Source: Paraphaeosphaeria minitans (lineage: Eukaryota; Ascomycota; Dothideomycetes; Pleosporales; Didymosphaeriaceae). From it: a DNA stretch of 64,000 bases. Below the pieces are notes generated by a model. The model was not told where the DNA came from. It made no database searches and was given only the letters and a program-made list of their open reading frames with translations. A program made the position numbers and the translations under genes. The DNA lies in assembly GCA_015832175.1 (NCBI GenBank), contig WJXW01000003.1, positions 868,001 to 932,000 of the forward strand. The letters run 5' to 3'. Below are positions 31,092-41,406 of this stretch, one piece after another; the stretch's first letter is position 1; each line of letters opens with the position of its first letter.

Positions 31092-33650
31092 ATGGCGCCT
31101 ATCGCGACGCAGCACCATCATCGGAGCACTACGAAGCAGCCGCAGAAAGGCTTCAAATCCCGTCATGCCTCCAAGGGTGCACTAAAAGAGCAATCCAAAG
31201 GTAGACTTTCGAACCGCTTCAAGATCTGGGAATATGGGTACCTAACTCGGCACGTTTACAGGCAAAGTAGAAAGCCTCGAAAAAGGCAGCCGCAAGACGC
31301 CTCACCAGCAAGTCGTGTCTAAATTCGACCGTCGCAACCGAGCGAAGCAGATGCGCATAAACAAGGACCACGAACACGCAAAAGCCACAAATGTATTCAA
31401 CGGGAAGGACTGCGCACCAAGAGTCGTAGCGGTCATACCGCTTTGCTCGGACGTATCTGCGGCTGGCGCAGTCCAGAGCTTGAACGCAAGCTTGGACATC
31501 AACGAGGAAGTGCCCGACGCTGGCTGGACGCGGGTGAACGTCAACCGTTTCAAGCAAAAAATACAGTATCTCGTTGTCCAGCGCGACCTACTGGCTTCGC
31601 TCGATGCTTGTCGAGTTGCCGATTTTGTGGTGTTCATTCTCTCCGGACAAGAGGATGTCGACGAGGAGGGTGAAATCATACTCAAGGCAGTGGAAAGCCA
31701 GGGCATATCAAACTGCTTTACTGTGGTGCAGGCTCTCGACAAAATCGAGCCCGCAAAGCGGAGACCGCAGGTTGTGTCTTCTTTGAAATCGTACATCACC
31801 CACTGGCTACCGACGACCGAACGCGTCTTCTCCCTCGATAACCTTCAGGAGTCTTCGAATCTTGTCCGATCGATATGTACGACTACGACGAAAGGCGTCA
31901 AATGGCGCGATCAGAGGAGTTATATGTTTGTGGAAGACGTTGCATGGCCCGGTGGCAAGTCGGCCGTCAATGAGCATGGCACTAGTGAGGTTATCCTGAC
32001 CGGTGTGGTCAGAGGACAGGGTCTTAAGGCGGATAGGCTGCTCCAGGTTGGTGACTGGGGCGACTTCCAGATTGAAAAGATCGTCGCTGCTCCGCTGGAA
32101 ACGCGAAAAAAGGCGAAGGGCGATGCCATGGCAGTTGATTTGGAAGCCGGGGAGGAGATTCTAGACCACGCTGGTGAGGACCAGGACGATTTGGCTGACC
32201 TAGCACCGGAGGAAACGATCATGGACGATGTAACCAACTATGCTGCGTCAATTGCACCGACCGAACGAAAAGGTGTGCTCTTGGATGACCATCATTACTT
32301 CTCAGATGAGGAGCAGGCAGATGCGCCAAAGCGTCCGCGAAGGCTGCCAAAGGGCACCAGTGCTTACCAGGCTGCGTGGTATCTTGACGATTGTTCCGAT
32401 TCTGGGTCGGATCTAGAAGATTTTGACATGGAAGATGCTGAGCCGACCGAAGAGGGCGTGCGCGCTCACCCCGCAGACGGCATTGAGGGCATGGACATAG
32501 ACGGCAAGGCAATGACTGAAGCCGGTCATTCAGAATATCCCCAATCTGAGATGTTCTTGGATCCTGCTCCAGAGGACGAAGCGGCCCAGATCGAAGCTTA
32601 CAGGGAATCGCGAAAGAACGATGCGGAAGACGACCTGGAGTTTCCGGACGAGATTGAACTGCACCCCAACGTCGACGCTCGAGAGCGCCTCATCCGGTAC
32701 CGAGGACTGAAGAGCCTAAGGGAGAGTGTCTGGGAGAAAGACGAGGATAAACCATACGAACCCGCGGAGTGGCCCCGGTTGTTGGAAATCTCGGACTACA
32801 AGAGAACCGCTACAAGATTCATGCGGGAAGCCTGGGCTGGTGGTGTTAAGCCTGGCACCAGAGTCAACGTTCACATTCGCGGCGTACCCCTCCCGCTGCA
32901 AGGCTCGAGACCGATGGCATTGTACTCTCTGCTTCGTCACGAGCACAAGCGCACGGCATGCAACTACAGCATTCTGCTCAGCTCTAACTACGAAGCTCCT
33001 GTCGCGTCCAAGACGGAAATAATTGCACAATGCGGACCACGACGGATGATCATCAATCCAGTGAGTTTGTTCGCTTCAATGCCATTTAGACGGCATAAAC
33101 AACGGCTAAAATATTGTAGCTATTCTCCCACGCTGGCAACACGCCCAATGATGTCCACAAGTTTGACCGGTTCCTCCACCCTGGCCGTTCAGCAATCGCA
33201 TCCTTCATCGGACCCATCACCTGGGGCAACGTCCCCGTCCTCTACTTCCAGCGCCCCACAACCTCCGCCCCCGAAGCCGACTCGAATGTCCAGCCCTCCG
33301 CTACCGAACCCTCCACTTCGCCCCTCAAACTTATCGCCACCGGCACGTCCCTTCCACCCTCCCTCAACCGCGTCATCGCCAAGCGCATCATCCTCACTGG
33401 CCACCCTTACAAGATCAACAAGAGTATCGTCACCGTGCGCTACATGTTCTTCAACGACCGAGACGTCAAGTGGTTCAAGAGTTTGCCGCTGTGGACGCGC
33501 AGGGGTCGCAGTGGGTTCATCAAGGAGAGCCTGGGTACGCACGGGTACTTCAAGGCTACGTTTGATGGGAAGATTAACCCGATGGATGCGGTGGCGGTCA
33601 GTATGTATAAAAGGATGTGGCCGAGGACGGCGAAGATGTGGCAACCTTAG
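31092..33650 (+). CDS. TSR1: Ribosome biogenesis protein TSR1
   Basis: Exons 31092-31200, 31262-33060 and 33120-33650 (introns 61 and 59 bp) give 812 residues, close to yeast Tsr1. The N-terminus is basic (STTKQPQKGFKSRHASKGA), then KFDRRNRAKQMRINK. The AARP2CN-type region includes GVKWRDQRSYMFVEDV. An acidic insert (about 340-460) is rich in Asp/Glu. The C-terminal DUF663-like part includes GTRVNVHIRGVPLPLQ, FLHPGRSAIASFIGPITWG, ILTGHPYKINKSIVTVRYMF and MYKRMWPRTAKMW. Tsr1 is a GTPase-like factor without GTP binding, related to Bms1. It sits on cytoplasmic pre-40S particles and blocks premature subunit joining. Confidence 0.96.
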
Positions 33651-34199
33651 GTGGGTAGTAGGAAGTGAGGTGTTGATGACGGAATGACATGATCTGATAC
33701 CAACGTAGAGAATGAACCTTATCTTGTTCCAAAACGCTTGGTTGTTGATATTTGGATGACACCCATTGTTGGCCAGATTTGTTGGTCGCATGAACCGTGC
33801 CAGCCAATATCAGGACCTGGATGTGGGTGCAACGGCGGAGGAAGGAGCGAACGAGTCTGCTCACTTGCTACTGTTGTTTCTGAACTTGCACCTGCCGTAC
33901 CAGGCATAGGTCATCCCGGAGATCAATGCATCTCAAAGATCCCGTTTTACAGTTAGACTACATACTGCTCCTCTTTTACACCTCCGATATCCCCGCTCAC
34001 GAACACGACCAGAACAGCGGCATATAGTAAGTTATCTGAGAGGTGACCTAAGCAAGTCTGGATATTTCTGCGAATATAATCAACGGTAGGAAACTTAAGG
34101 AATCTCACCATAGATACGAATACGACCTTGATACATAGCAACACCATCAATTCCAAGCAAATTCGATATTCCCAGAGTTTTCGCATAATGTTACACAAC
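33651..34199. other. Intergenic, nothing recognised
   Basis: This is downstream of TSR1. There is no long frame and no repeat worth listing. Confidence 0.4.
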
Positions 34200-34239
34200 T
34201 TTACAACCCAAAAAGCCTGGCGTCTAGCGATACTAGAGT

Positions 34240-34740
34240 CTATGAGTTGCCAAGCCTGCTTGACGGAAAACTATTCACAAACCACTTGTTGATTCAGGAG
34301 CCAGGTGTAACTTGCTACTTCAAGAAAGAACGGTTTACAAAATGTTCATGGATATACATCAACCAGAGCGTCAATATGAATGTTAGAGTCAGAAGCGGCA
34401 AGGCAATCACGACATGTTTAATGGTTAAGACTAACTACCAATTCTCGGGCGAGAACCAAATCACCGGCTAGTGTTCCATTTTTTCTCCAAATGTATACAC
34501 TAGCAACCAGAAGTACCACCTCGATTTCAACGTGCTGAAAAACGCTCCAGCTAAAGTCATCCTCAATGCCATCTTTTCATTTGACACAAAAGCATTCTCA
34601 ACTTACGACTGTTATTTGGTAGACCATGGCCAGAGAGATTAGGACGCTTATTTCTTCGTCATCAACGTCGATCCACGGTATCATTACAATGGTGCGTTTG
34701 ATTAAGATATTGTTAGTAAATTAGTGCAACTGACGTGGCT
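34240..34740 (+). pseudogene. Possible gene relic, family unknown
   Basis: A single frame reads protein-like for about 165 codons but is broken by in-frame TAG codons. Pieces are LLIQEPGVTCYFKKERFT, NVYTSNQKYHLDFNVLK, AKVILNAIFSFDTKAFST and DAYFFVINVDPRYHYNG. The stops are at about 34469, 34637 and 34703. The conserved frame across stops suggests a decayed gene rather than chance, but I do not recognise the family. Confidence 0.3.
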
Positions 34741-36596
34741 TAGGTCGCCTTGACATAAGCTCTATAGCCAGTATAGCCTATAGTGAACGCATCCGTCGAG
34801 CAGAGGTAGAAGACCGTATCGAAAGTTTCCCTCTTGATGAGCAGGACGTTGCAGGGCCTTTCAAACCTGCAAGACGATTACAAGTGTTAAGACAGCAAGC
34901 TTAGGTATAAAATAGCTCAAAATCACCCTCACACAGCCCTTCAAACCCCACAACAAGTGCCCCAGCCAATCAAACGCACCAAGGCGCCGTCTCTTCGGGC
35001 ACGAGATGGCGCACGCGTTGGCGCTTGAAACTGAAACGAAGAGAATCCGCAATTTTTTTTTCTTATTCAATCGCCCTTTTTATTAATGAATCCAAATCGG
35101 GCGATGCTCGCACGTTTCTTTTGAAACACTGACAAGCTGCATGTAAGTCTCCTCCAGATACATATCGACAACATTTCTACCATTCTGCTGCAACGATACG
35201 GCTTGTTTCATCGCAGGAACCAGCAGTGTAGATAATCGCCAATATGTAAAATTAAGGCTATGTTTCGTACGCATGAAGAACATTGTGTCGCTGTACGAAA
35301 GGCCAGACCAAGTCAGCCTCAGTTTGCGGAACTAGAGCCAAGCAGTGAATCACGTGAAACTTTGTATGCTTAGCGCCCAAGTGCCCAGGCGTCTGCGTCA
35401 AGATCCATGAGAACGCCTCAGAATGATGCTTGAAGAGCAAACCCGGTGATGTTTCTTGTGATCGCAGACTCTTTGATTTCTGGTGATAGCAAAGCTCTCC
35501 AACTCTCGCCAGGGAATGCTGTGAATACCATAGCAATTAGTATTCGACTGGCAGCCTTGCAAATCGCATAATATCCGAAAGCGATGTAGAACACGAAACA
35601 TGGCTGCTATCGACAAGCCCGTGCGAGCGCCATCCACCTTCTGCTGCCGATGCCAATCTCTTCTCTTCTGGTGTGGCCTCCTGATTTGACGTTGGGGCCG
35701 CAGGATTCATGAAGTCGGCGACCACAATGGACGCGCGCAACCGAAGCCGAGCTCACTAGCTGCAACAGGTAACGGCTGCCCGTACATCGTTATTGCGCAC
35801 AAGGAAATGTTCCAGAAAGGCTGAACAGTGATCTCTGGTAAGCTGGTAAGCGATGGAATGGGTTCGTATCTCTCTCGGTTGCAGTGTTGGATGCGGAGAT
35901 AATTCATCTGACTTGGCATTCTGGGGGCCACACCTGCAAGGCTTCTTTAACACAGTACCTGACAACCCTTGCATAAAGCGGGGATAAGGCTGAGCTGCAA
36001 TACGTTAGATGCGATCCTGCTGTAATCTTGAGCAAAGGACGTCGGCGAACATCAAGACGGCGAAGACACGCAATATCACACACCGCCTTGAAACACAAAT
36101 CACCCGCAAACAGCATGCAATGAACGCATATACGAGCTGTCGCGTGCTCGCTAGATGCGCTGTTCAACGATAATCCAAAAATCAGGCGTGAAAAAAGCAC
36201 CAAAAGACATGCGCTGAAATCCCACCGCCAGGGTCTTAAAGCCATCGCGTGGGAATCACGTTTACGCTAGCCCGATTGGGATACATACATTCGGGCCAAG
36301 GGTGGAGATTTAGGACGCCAAAATTCAGCTCAAGCTCCGTGAACTCCATTGCTTTACCCCGGCTAACGCATGGAATTTTACGTTTACTCGGCGAGCGGGG
36401 ACTTGTGAATCCTAACCTACCTCCGGCCTAATAACCATGGCGCTTGTTAAAATGTCACTGCGTCGTGTCGTCCTTCCTGGTTTCATGTCCGGAAAAGGCC
36501 CTCGCAACCTCACCTAACACTCAGGAACATACTGGCGGAATATTGTAGCATGTGCTTCTTGTTGATTCCTTGAAGGCCTGAGATCAGTCCCTCGCC
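34741..36596. other. Intergenic, no gene supported
   Basis: Short minus-strand frames occur (for example YWRLSTLLVPAMKQAVSLQ at about 35235-35180), but they cannot be joined into a gene. The last few hundred bases serve as the promoter of the YeeE/YedE gene. Confidence 0.4.
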
Positions 36597-37687
36597 ATGT
36601 TTACACCCGTGGAAACCACCATCGGAGCGTTCCTACTCCACCAGGCTACGAGCATTCTCCTCCATAACAATGGTACCATCCTGGGAGCATCAGAGTACAT
36701 GAGACGGTTGGTTTCGAAGCCTACGATCGGAGTGGCAGCATTCTTCGCTGGCATGACGGCAAGCTTCCCGTTGTTACGACTCGTGCTCCCTGAACTTCTC
36801 ACCAAATACCCTCCTTCGCCGTCGACATCTGGACAAGCTCTGATAACTGTTGCTATGGGTATTTTGGTAGGATGGGGGACTAAAGTAAGTCATTCAGGAT
36901 AGTCCACCCACTAAGAAAGACACATTGACTCTTGCAGGCGGCCCACGGATGCACTTCTGGACACATGCTATGCGGACTCTCGCGACTGAGTGGACGCTCT
37001 GCTCTTGCTGTAGCAATATTCTTCTCGGTGGCTCTGGTCACACATCACCTCGTACATCCGTCTCTCATGACTTCTGTCTGCACAAGCGATCTCCCTTGCT
37101 ATACTGCAACATATCCCACTCAGGCCACCACGAATTTGCTGGTTGCGCTCGCTGCCGTTACCATCACGGCAGGCCGACTGATTCCTCGAATTGCCGCGAG
37201 ACTGAGCAAAGTCACGAAGAATGCGGAGGACAAAAGCGACGGCACCTCTCTAGCGCGTCACGCAACTGAACTCTTCGCAGGCCTAGAATTCGGCCTCGGA
37301 CTACACATCACGCAAATGTCGAATCCTGCCAAAGTGGCTGCTTTCCTGTCCTTCCCCCGGCTCGAAGTTTGGGACCCCTCGATGTTACTCGTGATCGCTT
37401 TTGGTATCCTCCCGAGCCTGTTCGAGAACCTAATGAAGGGTTTCAACAAATCGCCGCGGTTCAACAAGAAGTACGAGCTTGGAAAGAAGACGTTTGCAGA
37501 TACCGATTGGAAGTTGGTTTTAGGGGCAGTGGCGTTTGGTATCGGATGGGGCATGTCGGGCACTTGTCCAGGGCCTGCGGTCTTGAGGAGTGTTGCGCAG
37601 CCGGCTTGGGGAGTGCTGTGGATGGGAGGGTTCTGGCTGAGTGGTGTTTTTCTAACAGACGAACCAGAAGGTGGCATGTGTGGTTAG
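36597..37687 (+). CDS. YeeE/YedE-family sulfur (thiosulfate) transporter-like membrane protein
   Basis: Exons 36597-36884 and 36938-37687 (53-bp intron, gtaagt...ttgcag) encode 345 residues. The protein is strongly hydrophobic with about eight or nine membrane segments arranged as two related halves. Each half has the family's cysteine signature: AAHGCTSGHMLCGLSRLSGR just after the splice, and GIGWGMSGTCPGPAVLRS near the C-terminus. In the bacterial protein such cysteines line the path and handle thiosulfate. The fungal protein is therefore likely to import thiosulfate or a related sulfur species, probably at the plasma membrane, though substrate and location are inference. The family is mainly bacterial, so an old transfer into fungi is likely. 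The next feature downstream is a wrecked DUF1479 gene. Confidence 0.9.
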
Positions 37688-38227
37688 ATGTTGATAGTAA
37701 TGTGTAATGCTCTATCTCCGAACCCAGGCAAGCCATCAATAGCTTCAGACATCCAGCGAGTGCGAGAGTTTTCTTGCTTGCGCTGTACCAGGGGCAAGAG
37801 TGAAGGCACACAATATTTACCTACAATTTACCACATCATCTTTCGCAACGAAGCCTCAAGACTCCCTTGACAACGTACACCCGGAAAGGGACGAAAAGCG
37901 ACGAGACATCTGGAGACCAAAAGATGTAGGCTTAGAAGCACGTTAGAAGCATGCCGCTCGGACTGTATGGACCTTGTTGAGAACATCGACGACGCGCCGG
38001 CCTATCAATTGCCAACGGTCAGGCTATGTCTACAGGAACTGTTTTAAGCACGCATGTAGTATATCTCTAGAGAGCGCGACTATGTAAGGGGTGTGCAAGA
38101 GCGTTGCATGTTATGTCGTCATGTCCGGTTTATTTCCGTGCTTTCACCCCACTACGGAGAAGCGATACCGGCAGATGAACAACACAACAGGTTTTTTTAT
38201 TCGCATAGAAATTGTCAACGATGAAAG
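37688..38227. other. Intergenic, nothing recognised
   Basis: About 540 bp between the YeeE/YedE gene and the DUF1479 relic, with no supported feature. Confidence 0.4.
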
Positions 38228-39533
38228 ATGTCTTCCGTGGCACAAGTCCAAGTGCTTAAGCAGCCCAAAGCGCAGTTTGTGAACCTCTCCGACATAGGAG
38301 CAGTCACTAATGCTATTGTAGAGCACCGCTGCTTGAGTAACAATTTACTGTCCTGAAGAAGTCACTCGTTAAGCTAGAGAAAAAGCAGAAGGTAATTGAG
38401 TCATACCATCGCCTGATTAAAATACTCGAAACTGAAGCCGACTTCATCGCGAAAAATGGCCCGTCTATGGTACCCGAGATTGACTTCAACGAGGCTAGAT
38501 GGAGTGGTCAGTGTTATTACCCTCCACTATTGAGCATTAAATCAATGCTTAAGGCCACCTAGGTGGCACCCTCCCCCCAGACTTCGCAAAGCTAGTGCGA
38601 GAGCGACGCTGCGCCATCCTTTGCAATGTTGTACCAGAAGAACAGGTGGTAAAGTAGGAGCAAGAATTAGTTGAATACACGAACCACCACAAGAGCAGCG
38701 GCACCCCGAAGTTCTGGAGTCTATATTGGATGCATCCGCAGGTCCAGATCCGGAGCCACCCCAAGGTCATGAAAGCGATGAACTGCATCAGCCAGCTACG
38801 GACAGTGACCAACCCTTCGATACCCATCGACTTGACAAGCCAGCTGGTATATCCAGATCGCTTCCGCATTCGGCTTCCTTCCAAAGAGGCGGAGTATGTC
38901 CTGCCAGCCCACCTAGACAGCGGCGCGACCGAAAGATGGGAAGACGAAGCCAACCGGTCTCAACTACGCTGCCAACTTTGAAGGTGTTTGGCAAGAATGG
39001 GATGGCTGGGTCGCCGACAAGTGCATCGATGCCTCAAGCGACTTGTATCACAAAGGGAGTTCCTGCTCGTGCTGGCGCTCGATGCAGGCCTGGATCTCAC
39101 TATCACACTCTAATACCGGTGAGGGGTCACTGCGCCTGCTGCCGAGTTTGAAAGCATCTGTTGCTTACATGATGCTACGGCCGCTCTTCGAAGACGACGA
39201 GTTCGATGACACACAACCCACGTTCCCCGGAGCTACGCCGGGACTGACGTAGTTCACACCTACTACCGAAATCCACCCGCATCTGCTCATGGAGAAGTCT
39301 GTTGTGGGCATACCGTCCGTCAGACCAGGTGATTACGCATTCTGGCACTGCGACCTCGTCTTGAACGGGAAAGAGGAAGAGTATGCTGACCACGGGGCAG
39401 GGCGCGACATATTTTGAGCGATGAGGGGCTTAGGGCGATGGGATTGAATCCCTTTGATATGTAGCAGGAGGGTTTGACGGATGGGCAGAGAGCGGTGCGA
39501 CAACTCGCCAACGAGAAGCTTGGGTTTGCGTAG
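38228..39533 (+). pseudogene. Broken DUF1479 (2-oxoglutarate oxygenase-like) gene
   Basis: The relic can be followed almost end to end. ATG 38228 gives SVAQVQVLKQPKAQFVNL, broken by a stop near 38356. VIESYHRLIKILETEADF runs to an intact-looking intron at about 38509-38561, then LPPDFAKLVRERRCAILCNV and an in-frame TAG (about 38656). FWSLYWMHPQVQIRSHPKVM, IDLTSQLVYPDRFRIRLP and LPAHLDSGATERWEDEA follow. A frame change near 38955 leads to FEGVWQEWDGWVADKC, MQAWISLSHSNTGEGSLRLL, a stop at 39250, then HPHLLMEKSVVGIPSVRPGD, YAFWHCDLVLNGKE and finally LTDGQRAVRQLANEKLG. The order matches DUF1479/YbiU proteins, with the HxD site kept as HLD. Several independent lesions make it non-functional. Confidence 0.8.
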
Positions 39534-39816
39534 AAACGCGTGGGTACACGGAGCCAAAGAGAAGGATAGGAGCTTACATGGGTACCTGTATCAATACGGG
39601 ATCTATCACCAGGATCGTGTCACAGCAATGCCATATATATGGCGAGCTCTCCATGAGTTTATAGCATTGAAGTTAGACGTGACCCGCTCGGACGTGCCAG
39701 ACAACCCTCAAACGAACCCAATTCCAACGGAGATGTCAACAAAACCTCATAGCTTCCCCTAGACACGTAGCTCACGCGAAATATATTCCATGTTAGCCAT
39801 ATCCAACCCCACCAAT

Positions 39817-40447
39817 CTACCGCCAATTCGTCACTCCCACAAGATGATTCTCGTTCCCGGGCACCGATTTCCACCCTATCCTCATCAGCTCAACTTCCCA
39901 CCGGAAACAGAATCACTCACCAGCAGTATCCTGCCTATCATTCCTGCTGCAATTGTCCAGCACCCAAATCACCGCCTGTCCCACCTCTCCACTGTCCCCA
40001 AAACAAGTCAGCACAATACACCCCCATTCCCATTACCAAAAAGCCAGCAAGAATCAAACTCACTCACCACGTAGCTGTCTGACTCTCATTCGTCCTGCTC
40101 CAACTCTTCACCACAGCGGTGTGCTCACCGCCGTCCATGATCAAGCAGTGATACACACCCGGGCCATCGAGGCGATCCGAGCTGGGACATTCCCAGGTCG
40201 GTATGTGGGTGACGAGGTTGATTGCGCAGCGTCTCACGGCGTCGAGGGCGCCGTACGCATCGCCCGGCCCGCAAGCACCGTCGGGCCAAGAGCGGTTGGC
40301 GGCCTCGGCGACGACACGGGTTCCGGTCCAGGAGTCTGGAGGGAGGTCCAAGACGGCGATTGTGGAGCCGGCGAAGAGTGTCGAGAGGGGTTGCAGGGAG
40401 GGCAGAGCAGAAGAGGAAGCGATGAGTAGAAGCACGAAAAAGGTCAT
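39817..40447 (-). CDS. Small secreted six-cysteine protein (effector-like)
   Basis: Three exons, 40447-40068, 39991-39921 and 39875-39817, encode 169 residues. ATG 40447 opens a signal peptide (MTFFVLLLIASSSALPSLQP). Exon 1 has four cysteines (ACGPGDA, RRCAIN, WECPSS, YHCLIM). The first intron (76 bp, gtgagt...gggacag) creates a fifth Cys across the junction, and exon 2 (GEVGQAVIWVLDNCSRNDRQ) supplies the sixth. The second intron (45 bp, gtgagt...ggatag) leads to GWKSVPGNENHLVGVTNWR. If it is retained, the protein stops two codons later after TAGE. Reading through the first intron would lose two cysteines. It is likely extracellular and disulfide-bonded. No family is named with confidence. 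It lies beside a pseudogene in an accessory-looking stretch. Confidence 0.7.
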
Positions 40448-41406
40448 GTTTGGGGACTTGGAGGCAGGGGAGGCGGGCGATTGATACGCAAAAACGAGAG
40501 AGAAGGAGAGCCAAGCGAGGCCGCAAGGGTACGAGTAGCATTTTGAATCAATATCGGGTCCTGGTACACCAGATGCACAAGTGTTCCCTGCGCAATTAAG
40601 CGTAGCGTAGCACGGCAATGCTCGCGATCCCACATTGGACAGCTACAGTAGCGTGTTCGTCCTGCTGTTGCGGGTATCACTTTTCATCAAGGATTACGCT
40701 GGGATAGGCTTCCCCTCTAGCGAGACGTCATAGAGGCGTCTCTAAGCCGGTACATAGTATCTTTTTAACTTAACCTAAAGAACATTCACGGGTACAGAAC
40801 GCCTCCGAGTCCGAGGCTCGAGCTAAGACTTGAGAACAAGCATGGCCCTGCTAGTCATTGCCGATACATATCCAGTCTGTGCTCCGGATCGAGAGATACA
40901 GAGTGGTTTGGATCTGCTCTTCCCCCTTGGGCTTTCGGCCGCCACCAATTGGCAATCACTTCCGTTCGACCCTCACATGATGCTAATCAGGGCCAATCGT
41001 CTTTCTTCCTGACTATACTAAGGTCAAATTATGATAGCATCCTATACTGGGTCCTGCTGAACGTGTTTGGAGTGGCAGAAACTCCCGTCGTGGGTGGAGG
41101 CCGCGTGTGGAGATGGCTACTCTATCACAGTATCACAAACAGGAACCAGCGGCGAGGTACACGCAAACCCAAAAGAAAGAAAGACGGACAGATGTGCTTT
41201 CCGCAGACAAGTATGCCGTGGTGAAAAGATTGAGATGGTAAGGTCAGTACGATGAGCGTGGCGATTGCTCTGAGTGAAGGGTTGAATTTGGTGGGGTGGT
41301 ATGGCGCGGGTAGTTGGTTGGAACAAGACGTTCGCCCAAAATCCGACCCCAATCGCCCATAGATACCGTATCCCAGTACCAAATCCTTGTCATAATGCTT
41401 TCCCAC
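40448..41406. other. Intergenic, no gene supported
   Basis: This contains the promoter of the secreted protein (minus) and the 3' flank of the ARMH3-like gene. Only short frames are seen. Confidence 0.45.
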
